64,000 nucleotides of DNA from Hetaerina americana. Its lineage: Eukaryota > Arthropoda > Insecta > Odonata > Calopterygidae. Below are positions 23,827-35,526 of this stretch, one piece after another. The stretch spans positions 109,411,369 through 109,475,368 of the forward strand of contig JAKTNV010000002.1 in assembly GCA_022747635.1 (NCBI GenBank). The letters run 5' to 3'. The notes beneath the pieces were generated by a model. The model was not told the origin of the DNA. It worked only from the letters and a program-made list of their open reading frames with translations, and ran no database searches. Every line of letters begins with the position of its first letter. Positions within the stretch are counted from its first letter, which is position 1. The position numbers and the translations under genes were made by a program.

Positions 23827-23911
23827 GACAGTTTCGCCGGCGTTGCAGTTGGCGTCTTCAGATTAAAATACCTGACCTGAAGACGCCGATTGCAACGCCG
23901 CCGAAATTGAT
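23827..23911. repeat. Short inverted repeat with hammerhead-like motif
   Basis: Arms 23827-23861 and 23877-23911 are near-perfect reverse complements around a 15-base loop. On the plus strand the right arm starts CTGAAGA-C-GCC and ends GCCGAAA. The reverse complement of the left arm gives CTGAAGA-C-GCC...GGC-GAAACTG, matching the motif in the Penelope-like copy at 29.4 kb. Only the terminal hairpins remain. Confidence 0.6.
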
Positions 23912-26288
23912 TTGCATCTTCAAACGCTACACTCCACGGAAGTCTTCACAGTACAATCTTACTTTTGTGTAAAGGACTACAATTTTCGTACCAAAATTAC
24001 TGTTACCACCAAGTTTCTGCTGTTTCGTTACGAAGATACAGTTTTAACAAAAGAGAAATGAAGACCAGGGCACATTCCTCCTTACGAGCCCACGTGACGC
24101 CCAGAAAAGAAAAACGGCAAGACGACTCAGATACAAAAATACGAAAATGAATCCCCTGACCATATAATGTCCCTTTCCGCAAGACAAATAATTTCTTACA
24201 AGTGTCATCTTATATGCATTTAGATGGTATTTCTGAAGCTATGACTCGCACATTCTACGTCAATTCTACGTCAACCCTTCCCTCCCCTTCTCCCCATCCT
24301 CCCGGATACAGGTCCACTTGCTCATATCAGACGACATTCTGCACCCATCATGCAACTTGGTTATAAACAAACAAGTCTTACATCTAAACCAGCTCAGAAA
24401 TAAATTAGTGCACTACTGGAAAAGTGCTATTATTTGGTCATTAATATGTTCCGATGCAAGTAAATCACGCCTACAATGATTTAGGATAAAATTCTACGCT
24501 ACAATGAGTTAGGATAAAATTTTAAATTCCGGTTTCAAACGAGATGTTGCATGAATAAGCAAAACACCATTTTCTTCTCCCCTGTTCACATGTTCTAGTT
24601 TTGCAGCGATCGGTACTGAAAATACAAACATAATGAGAACCCTTCTTTTTATCGACATCCACAAATAAATCAGTATATTTATGCATCCCACTAAAACTGT
24701 AAGGTTATACGTCACATATTATTTTTCAAACCTGGAGAAAATAGTTTCTTAAATGCAATTTGGATAAGTCTCGCATATTTCCGACCGTAAATAATTACTA
24801 ATACACAAATATAAACTGCGTTTAATTGTTCGGGGATATTCAGTTAATTAACTTTCGCTAAAAATGGAACTTGCAAGGCTACTACTGCACCCATCCAGGG
24901 CGATTCTGCCGCGAGGAGCGGGAAGGGGGAAATTGGTCACTTGGGAGGAAGGAAGCATGACCCTTAGGGACCAAGGCATTGTTCTCGACGGAGAGGGGGG
25001 GTCCCCGTGACTCCTCCATGGCTATGCCACTGATTTGGAGGACCCACTGGAAGAGAAGCAGCAACCAAATCTGAAATCTCTTACTTGAAACCGAGGCGAA
25101 TTAAATCAGGGTCACACCGCACAACATTGGCACAGTTCATCTCGTTCATTTTCTCTCGATCGCATCCCATTCCACATTTGCACTCAACAGCAGCACATGA
25201 ACCGTAGACGAAAAGTCGCCGAACTACAGATGCCGAAAGTTCAAAATGACCTTGGGTAGCTAATGACGGGCAGATGGGCTAACTTCCCGAGTGTTTTCGC
25301 GGAGCTGAAATCAATCATAGAATTTTCCAATTAATACCTCCATTTGTACGACTTCCCAAACTACGTATTCCTCTTCCATTCGAGAGCGAATCGCTCGACT
25401 GAGGCAGTTTAGCTTATCTCTACATTTTATGGGCCCCGTCAAAATCAATAAACACCCGTTACAAAAAACCACTCCTCCGTTAAGGAACTCGCTTGCACCG
25501 CTCATCAAATAGCCGATACGGAGCAAAGGCCTGCTATAATTTCACTCGCTGTCAAGCACCGTCGCTGAACAAACTCGCCACCCACGGCTTGGGCAAACGA
25601 AAAGCGAACTCAAATTCGCGGGAAATTGGCGAATCGGTCGCCAGTCATTTTCACCCATGTGCGGCTTGACAAAATCTCGAGTTGTTGTGCTCCAATGTGT
25701 TCCCGCGACGTTTCTCGGCTGCCCCTTGATTTGAATGCGTTCTTGATCTATAAATACACTTCTCTTAAGATGGCGTGGTTGCCTTGAAATCATTCCCCAT
25801 GGCGGAGTCCTCGAACTGGACAAGAGAAAGCGATTGCCACGGTTGAAAGAAAAAAGTCAGTTCCACACACACACACACAAAAGGTGGTTTAACAAGTAGG
25901 TCCATTTGGATCCGAAGATATGTATAAGCATTACTTGCACACTTACCTGAGCAGACCCCTCGATAGGTCGAAAAAATTGACAGTTCTCTTATTTTAAAAG
26001 CTAGTCACACTATCTCGAGGGTGTATGTGTAATTCAAAATTTTCATTTCCCAAAATTAAATACCTTTAAAAAAATATTACGTGAATTAAGGAGTGTGACA
26101 CAAAGCAGTAATAAACAGTTGTCACTATTTAATGCTATAAATCCTACCTTAATTAATTCATTCGCTAAATATGCACATGGAAAATATTAAGGCTGTTCGT
26201 CCATGCTGCGTCTACGCATCAACCAATTCCGTTGATATTGATAGGAAATGTACTCTGAATGCTATTTCATCACCACTCTGTAGACTGT

Positions 26289-26290
<2 letters not shown>
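23912..26290. other. Unannotated sequence
   Basis: Contains a 28-bp tandem repeat of two units at 24471-24524 (ACAATGATTTAGGATAAAAT-type) and an AC run near 25866-25880. No coding motif is recognised. Confidence 0.4.

Positions 26291-26355
<65 letters not shown>
26291..26355. repeat. (TA)n microsatellite
   Basis: An uninterrupted TA array of about 65 bases. Confidence 0.97.
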
Positions 26356-26357
<2 letters not shown>

Positions 26358-26392
26358 GCGACGCACAAATATATAAATACACAGATGTAGAT

Positions 26393-26469
26393 TTTTAAAA
26401 CATAGAAACACAAAGACAGGACACTCACATATGTAGTTTTGACGTTTCGACGGCTCGGCCGTCGTCTAC
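26393..26469 (-). repeat. Penelope-like terminal remnant with hammerhead-like hairpin
   Basis: On the minus strand GTAGACGACGGCCGAGCCGTC is followed immediately by GAAACGTCAAAACTAC. The GACGGC/GCCGTC stem followed by GAAAC is the same arrangement as at 1.1, 4.7, 23.9 and 29.7 kb. The usual CTGAWGA has decayed to GGTAGA. It abuts the SINE fragment that starts at 26470. Confidence 0.5.
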
Positions 26470-26586
26470 CGGTCGGTTTGGTAGGTGATGGGTAGAGTTC
26501 ACCCAGTACTAAGCCCTATACGGCGTGTGATATTCACACATCAGGGAAGGGGGGGGGGCAGTTCCTTTCCCTGTGCCGGTTATAAC
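26470..26586 (-). repeat. Partial SINE (CCAGG-hairpin family)
   Basis: The minus-strand sequence ends with CAAACCGACC, preceded by AGGGCTTAGTACTGGGTGAA and CCGTATAGGG, colinear with the 3' half of the copy at 47563. The 5' half, including the tRNA-like head, is missing. A G run of nine or more sits inside it (about 26550-26559). Confidence 0.75.
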
Positions 26587-29375
26587 TATAAAACGTTCGA
26601 GGCTAAGCGGAAAATATCAAAATTGACACTCGTATTGTGAATGCCCTAATTTTGGCTTGGATTTATATTCAAGGTAAAGGGCCGACTAAGAGTAGGAATC
26701 GCACAGCCACACTCGAATTCGCCCTTCAGCAAGCAATTCGCGTCCTCACTCCTCCTCTGTGACCACTATCGATCTCCGCTGCGAGCGACGTATACTATAA
26801 AATGCGAACGAGCATTAAAATTACAAGAGTCTCAATATTTGCGGGTTCTAAGGTTTGCTTCACGTGTAGACACCTTTCCATTTCGCTAAAAGTAAATGAC
26901 ATGCCTTCTACACACAATTCCATTACATAAGTAAAAACGAGTAACGTCAGAAAAATTTCAGGATATTATCTTTTAATCATTTCCTGGGAATACTTCACAG
27001 CGAGATAAGATAAAAAAAGGAAAAACATTAACAATGCGTGTTTAATGAAAACAATGCGCGAACGTGAAGACATTAAATATTTTTGCATTGGCCATAAAAC
27101 ATAAATGTGCGATAATACCATGTTCACCAAATCGCCATTATCGCCCCGGAAAAAAATGACGGTTGGATTAAGAAAAAACTCGCAAAAATATGGAATTCGA
27201 TAAATCTGTACCATCTGAGTAGCACCTGAAATAAATGAACCGCTGCACAGAGAATCACAAAAAGGGTAAGCCCTAAATATTATACGCATTTTCCCGTCAC
27301 TTGACAGAAGCCTGTTGGAACAAACCGTATTTAAAAGGCAGCATTATGGCGGACAATAGAGATTGAGAACAGACGTTGGGTGCTTGCAAATATATTTTGA
27401 CACCGCTCTGACGACGCATTTTGTCGAGTTCTTCACGTGAAGCGTTTTCTTATTCCCAAATGACAATCTTTATTTCAATAATGAAACTACTAAAGTTGAT
27501 ACATTGAGACAAAATAAAAATAGGGTCACCGTTGTATCTCTCACTGAAGTAACCGCCACTGGCAATGATATATTTCACAGCCTATTTCAATTCGGGGCTC
27601 ATAGGGCTCACAGATCGATAAAGGGTCAAGGAATCACCTTTCACGACGTGAGGGCAGCACGTGACGAGCGGTTAAAATTTCCCAAGGACTCATTAACATG
27701 GACGGAGACAGCGGGAAGGAAAATGATATCACACCAACAGAAATCGGTTGAAAATAAAAATAACCCACGAGTCAGCTTCTTTCAGAATTCACTCTCCTTG
27801 AATTGGATGGCATGTCTTGGATACGACGGTGGATTTTCGTCATGAAACACACTCAATTCGTGCCTCCTGCTCCGAACGGAGGAGAAAACAAATTCTACTG
27901 TCGGAATAGACGGATCTCCAACATTAAAGTAATATAAAGTTCCCGAGATACCTATTCACATGAAATTTCACAGTTAATTTTGCACCTTTCTAGAAATGAT
28001 AGAACACCTACGGTGAGTAACACTCAGCCTCAGTTTAAGAAACACTCGTCCAGATTAGTGTTCAGATAAGTGAATTCGCCGAAGAATGGCAGTGTTAAAC
28101 TGCATATGTAGACCACATACTTTCCTCCATACCATTCCGCTAATGTTGGATTATTACACTCCGTGTTACATTTGAGGCTGCACGCATTAATTTTGTTACT
28201 ACGCCAGAAATAGCAATGGCAACGAGATTCCCCTGCCAAAGAAATACACGTATGACACAAAAGATGTCGATGGGATAATGTAAGTTCAAAATATTAGGGG
28301 CAGAGGCGGTGGCGCCACGCTTGTCGTCCCGGGGGAGGGTGTGGTCGCCATATTCCCACCCCCTCCCCCTGCCTCACCTCTATACCCTTGACAAGTACCC
28401 TAGCTCTCTCCAGGGAGGCATACCCTGGGTAAAAAAAACAAAACGTTGTACATCTTCCGATTATCTTGGTTTATTTTTCGGCGTGTTGAATTTAATTCTG
28501 GATTTCCTTTTAAGTAGAGGACTCGTTATTTTCGAATAATAATTGATATTCCATTTTAAAATGAGTAATTCCCGGTAGGTACAACAAGGAGGTGGTTACT
28601 GCGTTATTCATATTCATACAAATTATTCACGCCTTTAAGTGGCATTTTGTCTCGTAGATTAACCACGATGAGCTGGCAAAGATGATGTAGGTGGCCTCTA
28701 GATGCGGGATGATCCCTTGACCCCGTCATACGTGCCCCGTCGAAGGGTTAGACGACAGAACAGACTCCATGGTCTCCCTCTCGCCCCAAAATGAAGGCGA
28801 TCGTCTATCGAGGACCGGAAAGGTTGCCTTTGGATGGAAGCTGGCGGGCATGAACATTTGAAACAAGGAGACAAAACGCGCGAACGTCTTTCGTTTTCGC
28901 GCAGCGGATTCCTTCGCAATTGGGTGCATCGCCTATTTATTTTGTGATTCAATTCCGCGAAGTGAGAACTGCAAGGGCATTCCCTTCCCTTTCTCTCTGC
29001 TTCTACTTCCTTTGTCCTCATGTTCCTCCTTCCCGTCCCCTTTCCCCATTACCTTTTCAAACACACTCGAAGGGGGCGTGAGGCCTTTGCTATTGCACAA
29101 TCGAGTTGAGCGCGGCTGAGCCTTGAAGTATAGGAGCTAAGGATTCTCGGCCACTCGACTACCCCACCCACTTCGAAGTATGTATCGAAGAGGTAATTGG
29201 AACATTCCCAGGTTCGATTCCCGTCTTAGTCAATGTTATTTTCATTGCAACCATCTTTCTTTGCTAGCTAGAAGTATAGAATCCATTGTCGCTAGTCCCA
29301 AAGTGTATAATATTAATGCCAAAATACTTTAAAACGAAGTATATGGCTGCGTAGATTTTCGCGGCGGTGGCTTGA
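26587..29375. other. Unannotated sequence
   Basis: No coding motif is recognised. A lone box-B-like GGTTCGATTCCCG lies at about 29211-29223 without a convincing box A. Confidence 0.4.
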
Positions 29376-29729
29376 AGAATTCTGCATGTCCGGGTTTTCA
29401 CCGCGTTGTTGTTTGAAGCCGACAACAGTTTCGCCGAAGTTTCATCCGGCGTCTTCAGGTCGAAGATGAGGGACTCACTCACTCTATTGAGATAGCCAAA
29501 AACCCGGCGAATTTCAATAGAGATGAAGGCTACCATCTCCACAACGCGTGGAAGAGAGTCCTCCGAAAAAGGACCAATCAGAGAGCAGCACTTGGACGGG
29601 ACCACCTATATAAGGACGGCCAAAATCTGAGTCCCTCATCTTCGACCTGAAGACGCCGGATGAAACTTCGGCGAAACTGTTGTCGGCTTCAAACAACAAC
29701 GCGGTGAAAACCCGGACATGCAGAATTCT
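29376..29729 (+). mobile_element. Penelope-like element remnant with perfect 102-bp inverted arms
   Basis: 29376-29477 and 29628-29729 are exact reverse complements. The spacer encodes the last part of a Penelope-like protein (see next entry). The right arm begins right after it with CTGAAGA-C-GCCG...CGGC-GAAACTGTTGTCG. Penelope-like elements are known to have flanking repeats, sometimes inverted, that carry hammerhead ribozyme motifs. The spacer also has CCAAT (29574-29578) and TATATAAG (29607-29614) upstream of the right arm, though both fall inside coding sequence. Confidence 0.8.
29465..29650 (+). pseudogene. Penelope-like protein C-terminal end
   Basis: In one continuous plus-strand frame the segment reads SIEIAKNPANFNRDEGYHL followed by HNAWKRVLRKR and ends at TGA 29648-29650. 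'Glu-Ile-x-Lys-x-x-x-Asn-Phe-Asn-Arg-(E/D)' followed by a Trp a few residues later is the hallmark C-terminal end of the GIY-YIG endonuclease region in Penelope-like retroelements. The reverse transcriptase and most of the endonuclease are missing. The stop codon overlaps the CTGAAGA of the hairpin motif in the right arm, so coding end and terminal repeat overlap. Confidence 0.75.
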
Positions 29730-30595
29730 ACTTTAAAACGATTTGAACAGTTAATTTAATGAGTTGACGATACAGCACGTTGTGGAACTGAACAAATAGT
29801 GAACGCTGTAGGCTGCAGCTTTTCTCAAATCACATGTTTTCCATCGGAGACTGAATAAGAATTAGTTTGCTCAGAGGAAATAGACGTCGAATCATCTTGG
29901 ATGCGCCGGTCACGGCAAAAATATTTACTTTTGCATATACAAGTTTCTGCAACCAAGTTGACACTCAATTTGCCACTCTAATGTCCTAATGGTCGCATAG
30001 ATTTCTAAGACCAAATAAATAATGATATTTAAATAAGGCAATTAATAGCTCTAAAACACAGTGTGGTCACGGAAAGTATATCAGGTATGAGTAGTGGCAT
30101 GCCACTATAAGTATAGGAAACAATTAAATAAACACACATTTTGGAATTTTCGCACCACTCGTGCATTCATTCAACAAGGATTTCAATCTCAATAAGTCGA
30201 GAATTTCGAGGCGTCTCAATGATTTCTCCTAATTTCCACGTTTCCCAGGACTAATATCCATAAACTATCGAGCTTTTTCCATTTATTCCATATTTTCTAA
30301 TTAAACAGCAACCTTGCATAAACTCACGATGCCATTCACGTCATAAGGACCGCCCATGTTCCCGAATATGCGGCTAGCATGGATTCCCAGCTGCGATCTC
30401 TATTGGTCGCAGCCAATGAATTTCATTTTAATTTTTCCCAAAGTGCATGAAAATAAGAAAACCGAGGACTGAATTCACCTCTCACTTAATCGCATGCGGA
30501 ATAAGGACAGGGAGGGAAGGGGGCGGTTCCTCCCCTTGTGCCGCATGTAATTTAACAACAGGGATATAACAATAAGCTTAGTTTAAGCTGTGGGC
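29730..30595. other. AT-rich unique sequence
   Basis: Nothing recognisable on either strand. Confidence 0.5.
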
Positions 30596-30673
30596 GCCCG
30601 GGGGCATCGCAGGGAATCAAACGCGTTCTTTCCCGAGCAGTGGCCTCACGCTCTACCCAACGATATACCACCT
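30596..30673 (-). repeat. tRNA-like relic (possible SINE head)
   Basis: The minus strand has TCGTTGGGTAGAGCGTGAG, box-A-like, and CGTTTGATTCCCTGC, box-B-like, at tRNA spacing. Stems do not pair well. Most likely a decayed tRNA-derived SINE head. Confidence 0.45.
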
Positions 30674-32200
30674 TTTCCTTCCTCAATATTTGCCCTCGGG
30701 GAAGGTAAAGACGGAGCAGACTGCTGCCATCTTATTAATCTCGAAGGGAGGTCAAGAAGTGTGAGTGTGAAGGCAAGAGCCGAAGGTCATGATCCCAGAG
30801 TTAACTCCGGACTCAGTCGGTCATTTATAAACGGCACACTGTGAGAAACACGGCTAAATATAACACACGGCGCACGAAATATTAATAATAATTCATCATT
30901 AATTGGTCGAGCAATAACGGTGGATATGGTCAAAAATTAAAAGCACACTATACATAATCAAACACAGAATCGATCGGTCAATCCACAGAGGGATCACTGT
31001 AATCTGAGTCATTTAACTTCAATGAAATGCCGATAAATGATAACCAGAGAAGGAGTTTACCCGTACTTTTAAATGTATCTGCATCAAAACTCTTTGCAGA
31101 GTTAGGTAATATTTTTAAAACAATTGGCAGCAATACATTTCCAAGTCGAGGGGGAATGCACTCTTGGATAGGCGATAATTACAAGACTCAAGCTCCTTCT
31201 GACAATCCTTCGTACTGGAGTTTTTAATGTCTGCCCTCAGGACAAGGTTATTTGAATCAGCTTTCGCATCCAAACAGTTGTCGTCAATGAATCGGCTGCT
31301 ATCAGGTCTTAGGTGGAAACATGAGGTTTACAGTCTTTTTCTGTATCAGGAAAAAAACGGATTCAATTACACTCGAGTTTCACCACACCTTGAGATCATA
31401 TAATGTAATACGATGAAAATATCCACAGCGCATGGAATGCAGACATGGAACATATGCATGTAAATGTCGGCAATGTACATGTAGACATGGAATGGGTATC
31501 TCTCGGGAATCGGGTTTTGAGCCTCCGCAATGAGTTTGTGTCTCTGGAAACTCTGTTACATATCATTTCCGCATCGGCATCCAAATACAGTAGCTGATGC
31601 AAATCCCAGTATTATAACGCGTAACGCAGCACGGCAGATTCGAGACGCGTGGGAGGGTGAGAGGGGGGGGGGGCAATTCGTCCCAACCACGCGTCCAAGG
31701 CGGAGGTCGGGAGAGCCATGGCCTTAAAAGGTTCAGTGCGGGAAAGTCCGACCCGAAAGTCGGTTTTCTCACCGCTCAGGTCTTTACTTCGTCCCGCCTT
31801 AAACAAGCGCGAAATATTAATGACTCACCGCACCTCGAGAAAGAGCCGAGAAGAGAGCTCATGATGGGGGAGGGAAAGGAGGCGGTCGGCCAATCCCCGG
31901 TGACGTCAACGAAAGGGTTTCCCCGCACCGGAATGCGAAAAGTGCTGATTCCGCAAAGTCCCTCCGCCATTCAACCTCTAGGGAATGTAAACGAAAAAAT
32001 AAGGAGGTCGATCGATACCGGAGATGGGAGATTCGATCCATGGACGCAATTTAAAGAATTTAAGGCACGACCGCTTCTCCGTTGAGCGTCGCGACAAGCA
32101 GCGAGTATTCATATCGGCAATTTACGGACCCGAGTTTTTTTCACGAATGGTTCGCCGAGAAATGCCACATCACCGTGTTAACTATTTCACTTCCGATAGG
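30674..32200. other. Unannotated sequence, GC-rich after 31.6 kb
   Basis: A 142-codon plus-strand frame (31657-32085) lies in the GC-rich part. It shows no recognisable domain and overlaps equally open frames on the other strand, so I do not call a gene. A promoter or CpG-rich regulatory region is possible. Confidence 0.35.
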
Positions 32201-32416
32201 ACGTAATTCTTTGACCGGCTCCTTACTAATCGCGTTCGATACTCGTAACTCGCGCTCTTACGTATCGATAGTTGCGGAGTGAACGTTGGATCGGGACATG
32301 GTCTTACGTAATTCTTTGACCGGCTCCTTACTAATCGCGTTCGATACTCGTAACTCGCGCTCTTACGTATCGATAGTTGCGGAGTGAACGTTGGATCGGG
32401 ACATGGTCTTACGTAA
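32201..32416. repeat. 105-bp tandem repeat, two units plus six bases
   Basis: Units 32201-32305 and 32306-32410 appear identical, followed by ACGTAA starting a third. Each unit contains TACGTATCGATAGTTGCGG, that is, a perfect TATCGATA palindrome. The period is a multiple of three, so the minus strand reads as a repeated 35-residue open frame, but nothing indicates translation. Confidence 0.95.
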
Positions 32417-35400
32417 CGATGTAATGAGAACTGAAGCACGTAAAACATGAGCAATAATCCATTTGCGAATGCGTTCCGTAAATGGAGCGAATCCACCCAA
32501 TATTTCACTGACAGACGACACGGCAACTGTCAATAACGACAAACAACACGGCTACCGGAAGATTTCCAGGAGGCACGTGAGGACTTTAACGCATCGCTGC
32601 TTCTTCCCTTCATCTTGAGCCGACGAGTCCTCCCCCCCATTGCCTCCTCCCTCCCCCTTCTTGCCAAAGCACGCGAATGTGATTGTAATGGCTACCCCGT
32701 CCCTCCCTTCTTCCCTCGCGATGGAGGAAGGGAGGGGCCATTAAGCATTTCGTCGATTGGAACAAATCCGACTAAAAGGGTTCGAGCGAAATCCGATACA
32801 ACGCAATAAAATCCTCCGAGGGAAGCACTTTCGCTCGGAGAACGCCGCCGAATGACTCGGAAAAAAAACTCGCCGGTAACACGAGCGAACAACACGGAAC
32901 AAACGCAAACTGAAATTTTCATGACCGTAAACACAAGAAATCTGATTTTACGTCCGAGGTGGAATGGCATACGGGCGGAGCAATAGATTTCTCGGATGAG
33001 TCAAGTAAAATTTATCGTGCGTCACAATTGAAGCTCGCGCGTAATGAGAAGGAAACGAAATCCACGGGTTATCACACGTATCTACAGAGACAAGTGATCC
33101 CCGAAGCTAAGGATTAACAAGAACTACTGTTCCGACACGTGATTCAACCCACCGTCACTTGCGTAACATCAAGGTCACGTAACTTCCAAGAAGTCACTTT
33201 TCGGATGTTTCCTCTGATGGATGTATCAACGGCATAAAATTTTGGTCTCGCGCGGTTTTCGCCATTGGATGAGAAGGGTTGGAACACTCAAAAATGATAT
33301 TCCCGAAGCCTTCTCGGCAGTCTCGAGTGGCATTCGTGAGTTTTGTGCTGGCAAAAATATTAGGTTAAAAATTGAATCTGAACAGTTGTCCGGTTCTAAA
33401 TTGAATTTTTAGAAAAAGAACGAAGTGCCATCACAAGAAAATGGGACATTATCGGAATTGGAAGCTCTTAACACGAGATTTAACGACGCAAATTTAGTCG
33501 GAGCCTTAGGTTTCATGAGGGATTTATATAAATCTGGACCAATATTTAAGTGTACTCTCACATACATGGGTAGTTGCATGTGATGACATTGTAAATGTGC
33601 GAGATTTCGCTATTGTTCAGCGACGCGATGGGCGGCAAATGCTACATCCATCTGACTTCGAGGGAATCACTAAAATGTTCGACAGCATATTAACCGAATG
33701 AGGTGCACGCAGTCTCAAATTTGAGTTACAAGAATAAGCACTCGTTATTCTCTAATACAAAATCATGCTAATGTAATTTTGCAACGCATGAGATAACGGT
33801 TCTAGCCAGGGCGTAATTTGGGATTAATTGGTCACCCGGTTTTTTTAACTTAAGCAAAAGATGATGCAAAACTCATAGATTCCACAACCAAATTATCGGT
33901 AGGTGCTATCCTTAAACCGCATTCCACAAACCATAATGACGGTTTAGATGATAAAAATGGGTACATGGGCACAGAAAAATGTCAGAAGTTTTCGCCATTG
34001 TTAATTACATACGAAGTTTGGGAACTGTAACATTATTTTAGGATTCATCCGCCGGATCAGACTGAAAGAATGTGAGAATGAACAGATATAAATTTTAAAT
34101 TGACGCAAAAAAACCCCACGCCGACTAATAAAATAACAATTATTATTACAATATTTGATTTTAAATGTATTTTGTCGCATTGAGCTGCAAAAGTTTTCTT
34201 TTTTTCAGTCGGAGAGAGTGTCAATTTTAAGGAAGTAAAATTTTTAAATTTTCTACATGATTTTTCTCAAAACTGACCGAGGAAATTGAGATTTAGGAAA
34301 CTAGATATAAACTCGATGAATCATCTGTCAACTGAAAATTGATATTGGGTGTTGCACGGAAATTTCCACTCCAACGAAATGAAGAGCATAAAGGGTTTCC
34401 TCTTTTCTTTCCTTTCGAACGAAAGACTTAAGACTGTAAAAGAGATTGGCATTGGATAACACACAATCCGTCCGTCCCTAGTACACAATGTATTGGGTGA
34501 TTGAGAAAAACCAACGGTGAGGTTTTCCATGAAACGTTTTCTATGAAGGGAGGAAATTGTATTTTTATTCGGCTCAAACGCAATTCGTTATCCCCATGCT
34601 GCCAGAAGAGTAGGATCGGCGACATCTCGAAGCACGTTGGACGCGGATATCTTCGGCGATACTCGCCAACTCCGTCATCAAGGGAATGACCGCGCCCGAT
34701 GACATCCCGACCTTCCTCTGGGCTTCGCCGCGGACCCCGCGGAGCGACTCGGCCATGTCCTATCCAACGTCCACTAAGACTATCAGGTGAGTGGTTCCAG
34801 AGGTATCCGGGTCCAACATACTAATGCGTCACACCCATTACATCGGTCACTTACCTACTCAGCGAAACTAGTAAATTGCTATGCCGTCCGTCACCTATGG
34901 CACTTATTTGAGGACAACGAAAACGATATGTCGCGTGGATTCGCAGCATCTGCAGTATTCAAATGTCATAGTTCACAAGACATTTCAAATTAATGTGGTG
35001 ACCACGAAAACGCAACATCACGATAAACTTTAAGAGTACTTCATTCGCGATAAATTACTAACCCACAGTTGGTATGACTCGGGCAAGCATTGCACACGCA
35101 ACGTTAATTACTTTTAATCCCGTATGCACCCTGTCAATCAGTACTCAAACAATCTTCAATTCAACTAAGGATAAAGAGTTCGTACATCTTCCGGAAGCAT
35201 TTTATATCGAAGATATAGAAGTACATTGAAGACTCGCTCAAAGCCGAAGCAGTAAAAAACCGATAAAAGGGCTTATTACAGCTTTTTTACGTCCAGCATA
35301 TTACTCTACGGGCAACGATACGGATTGCCTTCATTTATTCAGCATTAGGGCGAATACAGCACATTTTGGCCTTTACATCGGGCAATTATCACAATAATAA

Positions 35401-35450
35401 CGATTGACGCAAATTCACACGCCCAAGCCCTAGGTGGAGGTAAACCAACC
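32417..35450. other. Unannotated sequence
   Basis: GC-rich to about 33.0 kb, then AT-rich. A GC-rich open stretch at 34612-34786 ends at a CAG/GTGAGT splice-donor-like site (see findings). A hairpin CTCCGAG...CTCGGAG lies at about 32814-32841. No gene is called. Confidence 0.35.
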
Positions 35451-35526
35451 CAGGCGGGAATCGAACCCGCTACCTTTGGGCTGGCAGACGAGGATGTTAC
35501 CCCGCCTCCACCGAGGCCGGCAGGGT
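35451..35526 (-). repeat. tRNA-like SINE head
   Basis: The minus strand has a perfect box B in AGCGGGTTCGATTCCCGCCT, where the T-arm stem GCGGG/CCCGC pairs. A GC-rich 5' half with GGTGGAGGCGGGG stands where box A should be. Acceptor pairing is poor. It is probably the head of a tRNA-derived SINE whose body runs toward 35.38 kb. Confidence 0.5.

Noticed and set aside
24882..25064. Possible coding exon around a GC-rich segment
   Set aside because: Short minus-strand frame without motif or credible splice sites.
29207..29225. Box-B-like GGTTCGATTCCCG as a possible tRNA or SINE
   Set aside because: No box A at the right distance and no stem pairing, so it is left as a lone motif.
31657..32085. 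142-codon open frame in GC-rich sequence
   Set aside because: No domain, overlapping open frames on the opposite strand, and composition explains the lack of stops.
32182..32526. Minus-strand frame with a repeated 35-residue unit
   Set aside because: The repeat follows from a 105-bp tandem duplication whose period is a multiple of three; nothing supports translation.
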